DNA of 64,000 bases from Arthrinium phaeospermum (GCA_006503535.1 QYRS01000013.1:992001-1056000), one strand, 5' to 3'; shown: positions 21,358 through 33,140, counted from the first letter of the stretch. Notes: generated by a model from the sequence alone, not told the origin. Program-made: numbers and translations.

Positions 21358-24300
21358 TCAGGGCTGAGGAGATCTGCGCGCACGGGGTTGACCTACGCGT
21401 CCTCGTCTAGTGTTGACGGGTTGCTCTTGCTGCTGCATGTAGGGCATGCCGCCGTAGCCGTAGCCTCCCATGCCGCCCATGGGCATGTTGAACCCCGGGG
21501 GCGCGAACCCGGCAGGGGCACCGGGTGGCTGGATCGGGCTCCCGTTGGGCATCGGCTGGTTGCGATACTGATCGACAGCAGGACCGGGCGCGTTATACCC
21601 TCCGAAACCAGCCTGCATGGTAGGCGGGAAGAAGTTGTTCATGGGCTGAGAACCGCGCTGGAGCATGTTCTGCTGATATTGCAGCTGCTGCATGTTGGGC
21701 ACCATGGCCGGGTTGTTGCCGTTGTACATGGGTCCCTGCTGTCCATATGGCGGGAAAGGGGGCATGGCCGGCTCAACACTCTCACTTCTAGGGACAGCGA
21801 AGCCGCCCATATCGTAGTTGCCAGCGGCGCTTGCAGGGTTCAGGGGATTCAGGTACTGGCCCCCGAACTGAGCATTCTGTTGCGCAGCAGCAGCATTGGC
21901 CTGGGCATGTGCTGCTGCCTGAGCCTGTGCTTGGGCCTGGGCCTGGGCCTGGGCTTGGGCTTGGGCCTGGGCCTGTCGTGACGCAGGTCGCTGGCGCTCA
22001 CTGGGGGCATTGTTGGCCGAGTGATCCCGAGAGGAGCTGCCGCCGCCGTTGCGTGTAGACAGACCAACCTCGTCCATAAGGCGCTTGTAGCCTTGGTTGG
22101 GCTGGGCCTTGATGCGTACCAGGACATTCTTGACGTTCTCCACAACCTGGCTCCTGATGCTCTCGTCGAAGAAGGGGGTGGTCAAGACCTTGAAGATCAG
22201 CGTCGCACCACACGCGTGGTCGCTCAAGATAGCTTCCAGGACCTGGTCCTTAGGGGTGAAGAACAGAGCCTTCAGGATGGTGTCTCGCGCATCCGACTCG
22301 GCCTTCTGGTTGATGACCTTCAAGACGGTGAGATATGCAACCTTGTGCGTGCACAGGTGGATCAAGTAAGGAACAAGCTGCGGTGCAAGGACACTGCGTC
22401 GCTGGGGGAACGTGCAGGTGTCGAGGAACCAGGTAAGGAGCAAAGCACCGTTGGCATTGGTGGCCAGCTGGACACTGTGCAGTGCGATGGCAGCCGCCAA
22501 CATCCGCTGCTGATCTTTGCTGGCGTGATGGCTCTCGAGGCAAGCTCGCATAGCACGAGCGCCGTATCGGCCTTGGGCGACTTCCCACATCCTGCTCAGC
22601 ATCGTCTCGAAGATGAAATCGTTGAACGGCGTGCCGAATTTCAGGCATCCTTGCAAGACGTAGTTGCCGTACTGGTCCAAGAAGAGCGGGATGGTGTACG
22701 CGCGGATGTTCTCGACAATCAACTTCATCTGGTGGGGGGTCTTGCAGACATCAATGATCTTTTGCGCGGCCCAAGTACCATTCTTGTGCACGCCAATCTC
22801 TGCCATGTGAGGGGCGATCTCTCCCAGCATCGAGTCCCGAACCTCGTCCGAGCAGTGCTCAAACAGCTTCTGTACCACCGTGTTTCCAAGGTAGTCCGAC
22901 GCGAGCTCAGCAATCTCGGGCAACATGTCAAGGGCAATCGTCTCGATCTCCTGCTGTGAAAGACTTTGGTTGTCGATGCGCTTGCGGATGTCTCGCAGCT
23001 TCGGGGCATCATGTACTCGAGTGTGGGTTGGCTCTCGGACTGGGGGGATCTCATCGATGAAGGTTGTGAACTGGATAGCAGAGTTCAGGGTATGGGAGAT
23101 GCGGAAGGAGTCCTCTTCCGTGGCTCCAAACGACTTGACAATCTGCAGGATATCACCCGTCATCTCGTGCAGCGGAGGAATGGTGGGTGTCGTGTTGGCC
23201 GGGGATGCCGTCGAAGTGCCATCTGCAGCAGTGGCTGCGGCACCCGCGGCACCTGCCTCTTGGCCAGCAGCAAACGGATCTGGGCTGGGCGAAGGGAAAA
23301 CGCCATCATGGCCAGGAGTGTTTGAAGCTGAGGGCGGCTTGGCAAAGTTGATGCGGATGGGACCAGCGCCAGGGAAGATCTCTTTGCCGTTCATGCTCGC
23401 TTTCGCGTTCATTGCACTGTCCATCCGCTCAAAGTTTACGAAACCGCAGTTCTTATGGGTCAAAACTCGAGCCGACAGAATGGGGCCATACTGCTTGAAC
23501 ATCTCCGTCAAAGTCGACGTGGTAGTCGAGGTAGGGATGCTGCCCAGCCACAAGGCACTTGTGGGGCCCTCGAGGCCGGCTTCTTCGGCCGTCAGGAGAC
23601 CATTGTTGCGGCTGCTGGATCTTCCCAGACTCATGCCAGCAACGGCATTCGGGAGGTCATCAAACTCCTTCTCGTCGGGTAATCTGATCTCGGCCGACGT
23701 CATAGAGTTATCGAGTCGCGAGGGTTGCGGGAAGAAATTACGCATGCCCCCTCTGGAGCCAGCCCCAGTCAGATCCAATACGCCAGCAGTGCGCGCTCGC
23801 GGGCGGGTGATTGTCTGTCTGGCAAACGCCTGTAGCCCCTGAACGGCGAGGTTGTGGCTGTGGATGGCAGCATTCGTGGCAGCGAGCTGGTCCTGGAGCA
23901 AAGCAGCATATTGACTTTCGGCGCCAATCGCATCATCGTAGTCATCCTCTTCCTCCTCGGCGTACTTGTCCTTGTTGTTCACCGAGTAGGAACGGAACCG
24001 ACTGGACTGCTTGGTGAAATCCGCGAGGCCGGGAAGGTACGAGGGGGCAGCCAGCTGTGCCCGGGCCGGCTGAGGCGTCTCTGCGAGACCCAGATAATCA
24101 AGGGTCCGCATATGAACATCATTGTCTCCAGGTCCCTCTTTCGAGAAAGCCGACTGCGCGGGCGAGCTGGGGCCGTTGGAGCCTACACTCGCGATACTAG
24201 CCAGAGTGTTGCCTCGATCGCGGCCTGTCGGGTTCCAACTGCTGAAAATGGAAGGTCCGAAGGGGGAGCTAGTTCCAGGAAGGGCCGGGGCGTAAGGGCT

Positions 24301-24951
24301 GCGCTGAGGCATAGACCCAGCACGCAGTCTCGACAAAAGGTTGGAAGACCGCGAGGGGTCGGCGGCTGGAGGCTCTGCCAAGCCTGGCGAGGGCGTTTTG
24401 TTGAAGGGGCTCTGAGAGGGCGTGGGGCGCGTCGACTGTGAGTTCAAAGTAGGAATGCTCAGCAGACCGTTGCCAATGGGCGCGCCGGGGAATCGTGAAG
24501 GCACAGTGCCAGCACGCGCCCTTCTCCCCGTCGATGGCAGGCTATCGGGGGTAGGTAGCTGGGCGAAGTCGGGAAAGCCGTCGGTGGGTGACTCGGGAAT
24601 GTTTTCACGGAGCGGAGTCGAGTTTCCGCTGGTAGGTGGACCACCCCAGGGGTTGAGAGGCAAACCCTCCTGCGCCTGGATCTCTCTTGCTCGCTTGGAG
24701 TACAGCCTGGACGAGCCAGACCCTGACTGATCGTGAAGTGGGGAGCCTGCCCCCGATCGCGTAGTACCTGCCATTTTGCTGGAGGGGTTCAGAGATCCAG
24801 ACATGCCGAATGGAGATCGGACAGCCGGCGTGGTGTCAATAGGAGAGTGTGAAGACGTGTTGGTGGTCGTAGGAGAGGTCGAACGGCCTTGACTGGTGGC
24901 GTTCAGAGGTGGGAAGCCAAGAGTCATATGTTCAGATCTAGCACTTGACAT
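21358..24951 (-). CDS. RRM + Pumilio-repeat RNA-binding protein (Jsn1/Puf2 type)
   Basis: One uninterrupted 3.6-kb reading frame, 1197 residues. The first ~450 residues are Ser/Pro/Thr-rich and disordered. An RRM follows at about 460-536 (ALWLGSIPTSTTTSTLTEMF; RNP1-like NCGFVNFERM). Pumilio repeats run from about 667 to 967, with telltale elements such as DYLGNTVVQKLFEHC, NGTWAAQKIIDVC, QYGNYVLQGCLKFG and YGARAMRACLESHH. An RRM in front of PUM repeats defines the Puf1/Jsn1 and Puf2 class, which bind 3' UTRs of mRNAs, often for membrane-associated proteins, and control stability and localisation. Near residues 991-1010 is a Gln-Ala tandem repeat, followed by a Gln/Asn/Pro/Gly/Met-rich tail, a prion-like composition expected to promote RNP condensation. 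An additional small 3' exon cannot be excluded. Confidence 0.92.
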   Translation of the reverse strand: MSSARSEHMTLGFPPLNATSQGRSTSPTTTNTSSHSPIDTTPAVRSPFGMSGSLNPSSKMAGTTRSGAGSPLHDQSGSGSSRLYSKRAREIQAQEGLPLNPWGGPPTSGNSTPLRENIPESPTDGFPDFAQLPTPDSLPSTGRRARAGTVPSRFPGAPIGNGLLSIPTLNSQSTRPTPSQSPFNKTPSPGLAEPPAADPSRSSNLLSRLRAGSMPQRSPYAPALPGTSSPFGPSIFSSWNPTGRDRGNTLASIASVGSNGPSSPAQSAFSKEGPGDNDVHMRTLDYLGLAETPQPARAQLAAPSYLPGLADFTKQSSRFRSYSVNNKDKYAEEEEDDYDDAIGAESQYAALLQDQLAATNAAIHSHNLAVQGLQAFARQTITRPRARTAGVLDLTGAGSRGGMRNFFPQPSRLDNSMTSAEIRLPDEKEFDDLPNAVAGMSLGRSSSRNNGLLTAEEAGLEGPTSALWLGSIPTSTTTSTLTEMFKQYGPILSARVLTHKNCGFVNFERMDSAMNAKASMNGKEIFPGAGPIRINFAKPPSASNTPGHDGVFPSPSPDPFAAGQEAGAAGAAATAADGTSTASPANTTPTIPPLHEMTGDILQIVKSFGATEEDSFRISHTLNSAIQFTTFIDEIPPVREPTHTRVHDAPKLRDIRKRIDNQSLSQQEIETIALDMLPEIAELASDYLGNTVVQKLFEHCSDEVRDSMLGEIAPHMAEIGVHKNGTWAAQKIIDVCKTPHQMKLIVENIRAYTIPLFLDQYGNYVLQGCLKFGTPFNDFIFETMLSRMWEVAQGRYGARAMRACLESHHASKDQQRMLAAAIALHSVQLATNANGALLLTWFLDTCTFPQRRSVLAPQLVPYLIHLCTHKVAYLTVLKVINQKAESDARDTILKALFFTPKDQVLEAILSDHACGATLIFKVLTTPFFDESIRSQVVENVKNVLVRIKAQPNQGYKRLMDEVGLSTRNGGGSSSRDHSANNAPSERQRPASRQAQAQAQAQAQAQAQAQAQAAAHAQANAAAAQQNAQFGGQYLNPLNPASAAGNYDMGGFAVPRSESVEPAMPPFPPYGQQGPMYNGNNPAMVPNMQQLQYQQNMLQRGSQPMNNFFPPTMQAGFGGYNAPGPAVDQYRNQPMPNGSPIQPPGAPAGFAPPGFNMPMGGMGGYGYGGMPYMQQQEQPVNTRRGRVGQPRARRSPQP
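21921..21975 (-). repeat. Coding CAGGCC/CAAGCC tandem repeat (Gln-Ala)
   Basis: About nine six-base units encode repeated Gln-Ala in the Puf protein just after the PUM domain. Synonymous CAG/CAA variation shows it is not a single recent expansion. Confidence 0.9.
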
Positions 24952-26333
24952 TATCGATTATTCATCCGACCCTTCGTTACAGGATAAAAGCGGCCTTGTA
25001 TAGAGGTTGGCTGCTCTCTGTGGATGGGCAGTATTGGTTGAATATTAACCCAGTGTCGTACTACTGGTGACAGACTGGGTCGAAGAGAAGGTCGTATCGA
25101 CTAGTTGGGTCAATTGTCAAACTGGCTGACGACGACGGAAGTCTGGTATATCTTGCAAAAGACGCCGTTCTAGGCACGTCTGGATGTATCGGCGGCGATT
25201 GGTGCGACTCGAGCGGGACGCTTATTATGTCGTCACCCGTGGGGTTGTATTTTGGCAAGATGTGTCCAAAGGAGTGAAGCTGTCGAAGGTAGTAAACCCC
25301 AGAAGCCGAACAAGATGAATAAGTGCTCTCTGGTCTGGGTTTATTACAATTGACGACTGATCAGGACGCTGTCTAGAGGTCAACTGATCTCGCGTGGGCC
25401 GTTTGGGCGATGCTGTCTTCGAAAATTGGAAGAAGCCGAGGGGGCGATTGAAATCGAACTTGCCCGTCGTCGAATGATGCAAGGAGTGTCGATGCCAGAG
25501 ATTGGGCAGTGTATTGGAAGCGCCGGGATGCGGTGAGGGCAGAAATGCTTCGAACAGAGACAGATTGGTGCGGTGGAGGTGTCGAGGCCGATTTCTCGCT
25601 CGGGTCAGGTCCGGTATAGTTGTCTTGTCTGTGTATTGTCTTTTCTTCTGTCTGTCTTTTTTTTTTTCTTTCTTCTCCTCCGTGTCCTCTCTCACGATTC
25701 CAATTCGAGTCTCGAGCTCTTCTTTTTTTTCCCCTCCAAGCAAGGAAACTTGGTGGTGCCAGTGCTCCGCCCCAAATTCGGTCGATCAACAGTCGTTCTG
25801 AAACTCAACCCAACTTAAACTCCCTAGACCTGATCCGAACCTGTGCAAGCAAGCAAGCAGGAAGCAGGCGAAAACTATGGAAGCTGAAGAAAAGGATGGT
25901 AAAAGTTTAAAGAAGAAAGGAAGTAAGTGTAGTAGTTGTCGTCCAGACAGATAGGTAGGTGTTAGGCGGAGCTAAGAAAGACCCAAGAACCGATCGATCA
26001 AATATACAGGCCACATTAGTTGATCTCCAGTCGTTTCGTGTGATGGAATCCCCAAAGGTATGTATCAGAAGGCACAAGAACAGAGCCCGGGGGGTGAAGA
26101 GATTAAAGAAGAGGGCAGGGGAAGGGGGGAAAGGGGGGGTTGTGTCGTTTTGTGGGATTGGGAACAAGTGGTGAAATGGAGCAGGAGTCAAGTCAAAGGC
26201 TGGCGAGAAGCAGGAAGAAAAAAATAGAGGGTTGATTAGATGGCTGGTTTAGGCTTGCTTTGCTTTGCTGTGCTGTGCCTGTAAGGTGCCAGGAGGTAGG
26301 TCAAGTTGTGGATAGATTCGACCAAATCCACAT

Positions 26334-26362
<29 letters not shown>
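26334..26362. repeat. (CA)n microsatellite
   Basis: About 14 CA units with one CG interruption, in the gene-free region upstream of the Puf gene. Confidence 0.9.
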
Positions 26363-26364
<2 letters not shown>

Positions 26365-27194
26365 AGGCAGACAGGCCAGACAGTCGTCCTGTCCTGGACC
26401 TGCACAACCTCGAACTTGCCTGCAGCAAGCAGCAAGCAGCACATTAGCAAGCAAGCAGGGCCAGGCCAGCACTTGACTTGACTGGGCCGACCCGACAAAT
26501 CATGGAATTGATCGACCTACCAAACCTACCAATAGTAGTGGATGGATGTACGTACTCCTCTACTTTTAGTTCCGAGTAGGTACCACCTACTGCCTACCTA
26601 CGTCTTACCCGGGCTCCTACACGTATGTACAGCGCAAAGAAGCAGGGCAGGCAGGGCAGGGCAAGGCAAAAGACGAGAGCAGCTTGAGCTTTCTCTCTCG
26701 CTCTCGCTCTCTCACTAGCAAAAAGGCCAAATGACCTTTTCTGTCTTGTCAAAGCCGGTACATGCCACGGTGTACCTATTTCGGGGGTCTGCCCAGTCGA
26801 ATCTGTGACTGGGAGGGGGCGGCTTGAGGACATGATGCGAGCAAGGAACAGAGGAGGAGGAACCTGAGAAAAAAAAATAGGCTAGGGTGGGGCCCATAAG
26901 TCAGTGGCTATTAGGCCAACTTGGGGCCCGGTTAGCCCAGTTTGGGGGGTTAGAAGTAACGGGCACTGGCGTTTGAGCCTGGTCCAATTCGGCTATGTAT
27001 GAAACCCGACGGAATCAAGCAACGCGCCTTTAGGGGGCCTCGCCAATCAATTCCAGCATCAGACACGGCACGTACGTAAAGTCCAGTCCTTGGGCAAGCT
27101 GATCGCTATCACTTGCGGGGCCCGATCCTTTGTTATGTCAAGTGAGGTACGAGAAGGTCGTCACATACGTTGCGACCCATTTTGATAGAGAGCT

Positions 27195-27215
27195 CTTTTT
27201 TTTTTTTTTTTTTTT
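27195..27215. repeat. Poly-T tract (about 21 bases)
   Basis: Uninterrupted run of T in the gene-free interval. There are no flanking target-site duplications or open frame that would mark a retroposon tail. Confidence 0.85.
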
Positions 27216-27359
27216 GTCGCCCTCTTCCTTCCCCCGCCCTGGCGGTCAGGCACACGGAGAAAAGAGGGGAAGTAAGGTAGGTAGTGACCGCTGGAGGGGA
27301 GCGGCTCAAGGGGGTTAGGTACGTCGGAGTCGTCGTGCGCTATAGGGGCTCCCGAAGTG

Positions 27360-27391
27360 TAGTCAGGTAGTCAGGTAGTCAGGTAGTCAGG
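27360..27391. repeat. (TCAGGTAG)n minisatellite
   Basis: Four tandem copies of an eight-base unit TAGTCAGG in the gene-free region. Confidence 0.9.
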
Positions 27392-28936
27392 GCTGGCATA
27401 GTGCATTGAATTGGTGTACTTATTAATGTGACTGAACCTTAGCTAGAGGCTCACGACAAGTACGAGTCCAGGGCGGGGCCTATCACATTGGCGCAGATTG
27501 ATTAGGCGGTCGTAAGCCCTGCGCGCTACATGCGCACCTTCGTCTTAGCTACAGGACGACATGGGATGGCACATGCGCTTGGAGATGAGGAAGGGGGAAA
27601 AAAATAGTCGGGCTTGCCATGTCCGTATGGCGGTATGTGTATGTATGCGTATGCAGGTACCGCGATTTTGCGCTGGTCTCTAAGTAGGTATACATAGTTC
27701 AGAATCTGTCACGAGAGATCTGTGTCAATGTTCATTTATAGAATCGCGAGGCTCCGCTTCCAGGTATAAGAACCCACTTCGTGAGGTCATGGCTCTGGTA
27801 TCTTGTTTATTCGCGATCAGCCCCCGTGAGGTTCCCGAAAAGGTGGTCAACTCGGCTCTGCCCCTTCAACCAATGTTAAGGTTTTGGACAACGAGGGGCC
27901 GTATGTCAGTTGTCTCGGTTCAAGCTGTCAACGCTCGCTAGATAGGTAAGTGCAGACTTCAAATGCCATGTAACCTACTGTGGGAGAACATACATTTAGG
28001 CCCGTTAATAGCTCATCTGTCACGGAAAGGCTGTTTGTTGATGAAGAGTCGGAGACGCTAGGAATCCTGTCGATCTCCGCCCCCGCCCCCTACGCTGGCA
28101 AGACGAGGATACTAGGTATTGCCTCCCTCCCCAGATGGCATCAGCGCGAGGCGAATGAAGTTGCTGGATGGTGGAGGACGAGGCCTGGTCAAGGCATGTA
28201 CAGTACGTAGCAGTCATCTCACGTGCTGCGTGCCCCCCGATGGCAAAAAGGGGATGGCATCCTGCAAAGTTGGAAACATCAAGGTTTACCCGTCAAAGCC
28301 AATGATAGATATCTCAATCGGCAGCGGAGCAACTTGCTGGACAGAAGCCGCTCCATCTCCCTTGCCCTACGCACACGGCCCAGGATTCTCCATACATATC
28401 TCGGATCCCAATCCGTAATTAACCACAGAACCGACCTCATGTTGTCGACTGTCGGCTGCGTGTAATCTACAGCCACGGATCACTGCATCTGTGTGAGACA
28501 TGTTCACCATCCATCACTCTGGCCACCCCTCAAGGCAGCACACAACACAGTGAGTGCGGCCACTTGTGCGCAGTGCAGTCGTTAGCCCACCCGTCTACAC
28601 ATCTGTCAAAGCAATGTAACATCTGAGTAAGACTCAGGGGCAGGAGGAGGTAGGAAGGGGGCGGCCGTGTTCCCTATCGTAGGGTGTTTTAGCTTCTTCT
28701 GGTGATTTGCATTTGCTGCGGGTTGGGGTGGAAACGATGCTTCTCGAAGACTGCCGAGAATCGACTAGCCAATCCGATGGGGTCCAGGGGGGGGAGGGTT
28801 TGGTTTGGGGTTTGCAAAGTAGTATTAGTAGTAGTATCCTCGATCCATTCTGATATCCCCGCAACAACCGTGTATCAGGGGAGTCCAAACCCGTCCAACA
28901 GCCCAAGGGAAATCTCCGACGGCAACATCAGATATC

Positions 28937-28963
28937 TTGTTGTTGTTGTTGTTGTTGTTGTTG
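28937..28963. repeat. (TTG)n microsatellite
   Basis: Nine TTG units, the same repeat type as at 6914-6946. Confidence 0.9.
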
Positions 28964-29769
28964 GAGCTAATGTCAGGAGGAGACCTGCGCTTGCGGGTGG
29001 ACGGGCGGGCGCGCGCGCGTTATTCAGTTCAAATGGCTCTGATGACGAGTCAGACAGAAGAAGGCGATCCGAAGACATCACATCACATTGCGACGACTGC
29101 TGCCAGCTTCAACTTCGCGCCCGCCAACCAGAAATCTGGCCAGCATGGAAGATGCCTCGTTAGGACTAGACCCCAGCCCCCCGTCAGCGCGTTAAGATGT
29201 GTGCTATGATTAATGCGAGGATGGGCTCTCGGCTTGCCGCCGACCAATTGCGGACTAGGGAGTACTTAGACTAAAATCTGAAACGTCGTCTCAACTTTCC
29301 ACAGAGGGGGGGAGGCTGAATGGACGCTGCAGGGCCGAGGTGTGGGTGACGCAATAACATGTCCGATATCTCGTCGTCGTATGTATCCGGCCGAGGTACG
29401 GAAATAGGACCAAGCGCCCCCCAACCGCCATGCCGGGCCCCCTGGCCGCGTATCGTGGACTTTGAATTCGAAGGCCATCTTCTCCTGATAGCCAATAGTC
29501 CATTTGCCAAAAGTATCACAGGAGTGGTGGTCCAGTGGGAACCTAAAGCAAATGAGTAGCTACGGGCCACGACTAATCAGAGCTGCTGCTGCGAGACCCG
29601 ATATGGCCCCCCTTCCCATTTCCATTTCCAGCGAATTGCTTTTTCCCCTTCGTCAGACACACAGCCTCACCCGTCGTCGGCTCGTTTCAAAATCGACCTG
29701 GCCAGAGTGATCTGCAAAGGACCCCCTCCAGCGTGGCTTAAACCGACAGCAAGTTCATGCAGGGGGGGT

Positions 29770-29796
29770 CGGTCAGGCCAGGTCAGGTCAGGTCAG
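29770..29796. repeat. (GGTCA)n short tandem repeat
   Basis: Tandem GGTCA/GGCCA pentamers (GGTCAGGCCAGGTCAGGTCA) in the gene-free region. Confidence 0.8.
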
Positions 29797-31006
29797 CACT
29801 TGGCTGCTTTGGTTAAGTAGTGATAGGTGGTCAAATACCTTAGAGCGATTGCTTCGCAGCAAAGCAGCGACAACACCACCACCACCACCAACCAACTTCG
29901 ATAGGTGATCCTACGGCCCCGCAAGATATCTAAAAATACCATATTGCTCACGGCCTGAACCAAAATGATCATATATGTATGCTGCCCTATACATACTACA
30001 CCACTCACTATATACGTAACTGTCACGGTAAATGCCATCTTATCGCCAAGTCATCCAAGTGCCTCAAGTCGCACTTGCATGCCGGGGGCGAGACACTTCC
30101 AGTCCATTCGACGTTGCGTGCGCCGGGCTCATCCTTGCTTTCCTCCTGTCCAATCGCCTGTAACACGGCAGGAAATCCGGGGAGTCCCCCCTCCCGGCTC
30201 ACTCGCACCTATTTATTGCTACTATAGGTTAAGTCAGCCGCGCACACGCTTATAGTCTCTAGACGCTATAATATGTAGGGCTTATATACCTCCGTCCAAC
30301 GTACAGTATAGTCAGGGTAGCCTGCGCGGCGGAGACGCCATATACTTAACTTCAGACCAGTGCTGAGCAGATATCGCATGTCCATTCCCGTCGGTGTTGG
30401 GACGAGAATTGCTTTTTGGCGACAATCCGGCGCCGTCCGTAAGTACCAAGCAAGAGTATCATCGTGATTCCAAATAAAAAAGGGGGGGAAGGGGGGGAGA
30501 GAGAAACAACGGGACTTTGCTTTGGCACGGCTGTTGCTGCCGCTGCTGCATGGATCCCGACGCGATGAGCACTATACCACTCTCTAGCCCGTGTCGCATG
30601 TTCGTCCACCCGTACTGATTCGTTGCTTGACGCCCACGTGCGACGACCAACTTTTCGGGAAGGCCAATTACGTATGTAGCCATCCCAAGCTCGCTCGATC
30701 GCCGGCTTCGCCAGCTTCTCTCTTGTTCGAGTCAGGCCCTGACGATCTTCGTTCGACGGCTTGGCTTCAGAGTTCCAAGCCGTTCGTTTTTGGTACCCAC
30801 CCCCGGCATACATACTATGTAAGTAGAGCGTACGTGCTAGACGTACTTAGAGATTAGAGGTCTCACTTTATATCAGGTGCGACAATGCTATGTTTGTGCA
30901 GCTTCTTTTTGTTGTCTTTCTTTCGTTCTTTTGTTTCTATTGTGGTTCTTCCAAAACGCTGAATACACGAAGGTCTGTCAATAAAACACGGTTTCTCTTC
31001 TTCCTC

Positions 31007-32094
31007 TTAATCCGTGAAGAACGCCGCGCCCGTAATCATGCCGATCTCGGGGCAGTACCTAAGAATCTCGTCCTTCTTCTCCTTGTTGAAGCGCATGGGC
31101 TGATGGTAGCCGAGGGGCCGCTCGCCGTAGATGGTCTCGACGGCGAAACGGCGGGCGGTGTCGACGTCAGGCAGGTGGGCCGCGGGGCTGCCGTCCTCGC
31201 GCGGCGGGAGCTCCCGCAGCTTCTTGTAGAACCACTGGTCCTCGTAGGGCGGCACCATGTCGTCCTGGAAGCTGTATCGGTCCAGCACCTCCAGCATCAG
31301 GGCCCGGTTTCGAATCGAGAGCCCGCCGTTGTAGCCGGCGCCCCACTGCTCGCCAATGGGCGCCCCTACCAGGTCGTACTCGAGGAAGTCGTCCGCCCGG
31401 GCCTCGGACGCACTGCAGATGATGCTGTCGCTCTGGAACATCATGACCTTGGCGTACGGCGCCAGGTCCTCCCAAAGCCACCGCCCGTCAGGAAGAGCGA
31501 GACGGAGTGGTGCGTCTCAAAGGTGAACTCGGGCGGCAGGTGCCGGATGGTGATGTGCCCCTCAGCCACCGCACGGGAGAAGGGGGCGGACCTGTTGAGC
31601 GCCTCCGACGTGCTGGGGACTGTGTAAAAGATCATGGGCCACTCCGGCCCCAGCACTGAGTGGAAATGCAGCATCGTCGGGACCAGGTTCTGCAGCGGGC
31701 GGTTCTCGACGATGATGGCGACTCGGTCTGTATGCTTCTTCGTCACCCTTGCCAGTGCCTCCTCCGCTTTCTTCCTCCTCGTGGCGTCGTCCGGGGTACT
31801 CTCGCCCCAGGTGGCATTATGCGCTGTCTGGTTCGCCAACCGAACCACACTGTAGTCATATGACTCGTAACCCTGGACCGAGATGCAGTGTTAGTAGTTT
31901 CGGCCAGGGCCCGGGTGAGTAAACCTTACATGTGAGCGGGATAGGCCAGCAATTATCCAGAACACCAGCAATAGACACGTGGCTTTCAGCACCGCCGGTT
32001 TGGTGACGGCGATGGATGTCCACGACAGCGACTGGCCGGCGTGGCCATGGTGAGTAAGGAGTGTCGGCGACTTCGGACCAGTGCCAACATACAT
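31007..32094 (-). CDS. DUF5672 protein, probable glycosyltransferase-like, with an apparent frameshift
   Basis: Exon 1 is 32094-31930, with a TM anchor near residues 36-53 (VLKATCLLLVFWIIAG). The intron 31929-31873 has GTAAGG, TACTAAC and CCAG signals. Exon 2 covers 31872-31007. Exon 2 reads in one frame from YESYDYSVVRLANQ through HHSVSLFLT, then the homology continues in another frame from RWLWEDLAPYAKVMMFQSDS. The switch lies near 31481-31492. Later landmarks EQWGAGYNGGLSIRN and PPYEDQWFYKKLREL are intact up to the stop at 31007. Fungal DUF5672 proteins look like Golgi type II membrane glycosyltransferases, but activity is not established. No GT..AG intron can bridge the shift. It is either a sequencing error or a young null allele. 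The start codon is the first ATG of the exon and is tentative. Confidence 0.7.
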
Positions 32095-33140
32095 AGTACC
32101 GAGAAGTCTTCGGTATCAAACTGAAAAGGGCCAGGGAAAGCAGATATCTAAGAGTTGAGCGAGTATCGCCAGGGAAGGGCTGGAAAGGGAATCAGGATAG
32201 CAAAAACAGTCGACGAGTTGGAAGTCAGACCAGAGAGAGAAAGATAACGAGGCCAGACACGATCCGAACAATAGGAAACATAAACCATCTCGCGGGATTG
32301 CGAGCCGCGGATGGGGAGGCACCGACACATAAAAGAGAAACGAGGCGGGCTCCTCTCAGGGTTCAGGCACCTCCATCTCCCGACATTCCCATTTGTGACA
32401 TCTCCATCGTCAGGAGTTCCATGCCATGGCCACCAGCTCCATAAGCGTATTAGTGGGCAGCACAGAAGGGGTCGTGTTGGCCGAAATCCCATCACAGATC
32501 TAGGTATCTCTCGAGCCAAGAAAGATAAGCTCAGATTCCTATTGCAAGGGGCCACAAGAAGGAGCCCGCTGCCGAGGGAGATGTAGCCACCACGGGTATA
32601 CCTACCGTCGCGCCGGAGTCCATTGCCGCAATGCTTCAGGTCGCTCCATTCCACATGGGAAATTTGGACGAGCTATGCCGTTGCATGCTTTTTAGCACAA
32701 GAGGGGCCAGCAAATAAAATGAGGTCAGATCAGAGGCAAGTCGAGAAATTGTAAGGGAACGTCGGGTCTAAGACACGGTCTTGGCTAGATCTGATGCTCG
32801 AGGGCCCTTCGCTCGTGTCATTTTTCAAGGTTCATCAGACAGGCACGTTGTATCTCGAGATGTCTCACGTCCGTTACCTCCTCCGCTAATGAGCAGGGGT
32901 TCGAGAGAGTCTGCGGCGGACAAGCCCACAATTATGATTGGGTATCTGTTTCTGCCCTGCCGATTGCCGCATAGCGGGCCATACTGCCAGAGCTGCGCCT
33001 CCGGGTTTCTTTTTGTAGCGGGAGCTGTATGTAAGTAGGTATGTAGGAAGTATGTATGCATGCCACTATCATATGTACAGTTCAGTTACGTAGGAGTAAA
33101 TAATAAATCACCATTGGAAGACCCTTCACTTCTCTAAACC
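32095..33140. other. Intergenic, upstream of the DUF5672 gene
   Basis: About 1 kb. The open frame at 32148-32654 on the minus strand has no recognisable features. The Vps18 3' end lies at 33141. Confidence 0.5.

Larger units (their letters stand above)
24952..31006. other. Six-kilobase stretch without a convincing gene
   Basis: The first ~1.3 kb is CT-rich on the minus strand and is probably the promoter and leader of the Puf gene. The remaining ~4.7 kb has no open frame with a recognisable domain, signal peptide or consistent splice chain on either strand. It holds many simple repeats (listed separately) and numerous TACCTA/TAGGTA words. Its base composition is not strongly AT-rich, so it does not look like a classic RIP desert. 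Non-coding transcripts cannot be judged by eye. Confidence 0.5.

Noticed and set aside
21130..24017. Several plus-strand open frames of 190-310 codons
   Set aside because: They are antisense to the Puf gene and have low-complexity sequence dictated by the opposite strand.
27195..27215. Poly-T run as a retroposon tail
   Set aside because: No reverse-transcriptase remnant, no target-site duplication and no body sequence seen.
30890..31627. 245-codon plus-strand frame
   Set aside because: Antisense to the DUF5672 gene, whose conserved motifs are on the minus strand.
32148..32654. 168-codon minus-strand frame upstream of the DUF5672 gene
   Set aside because: No recognisable features; not needed as an additional exon because the anchor exon at 31930-32094 has its own ATG.
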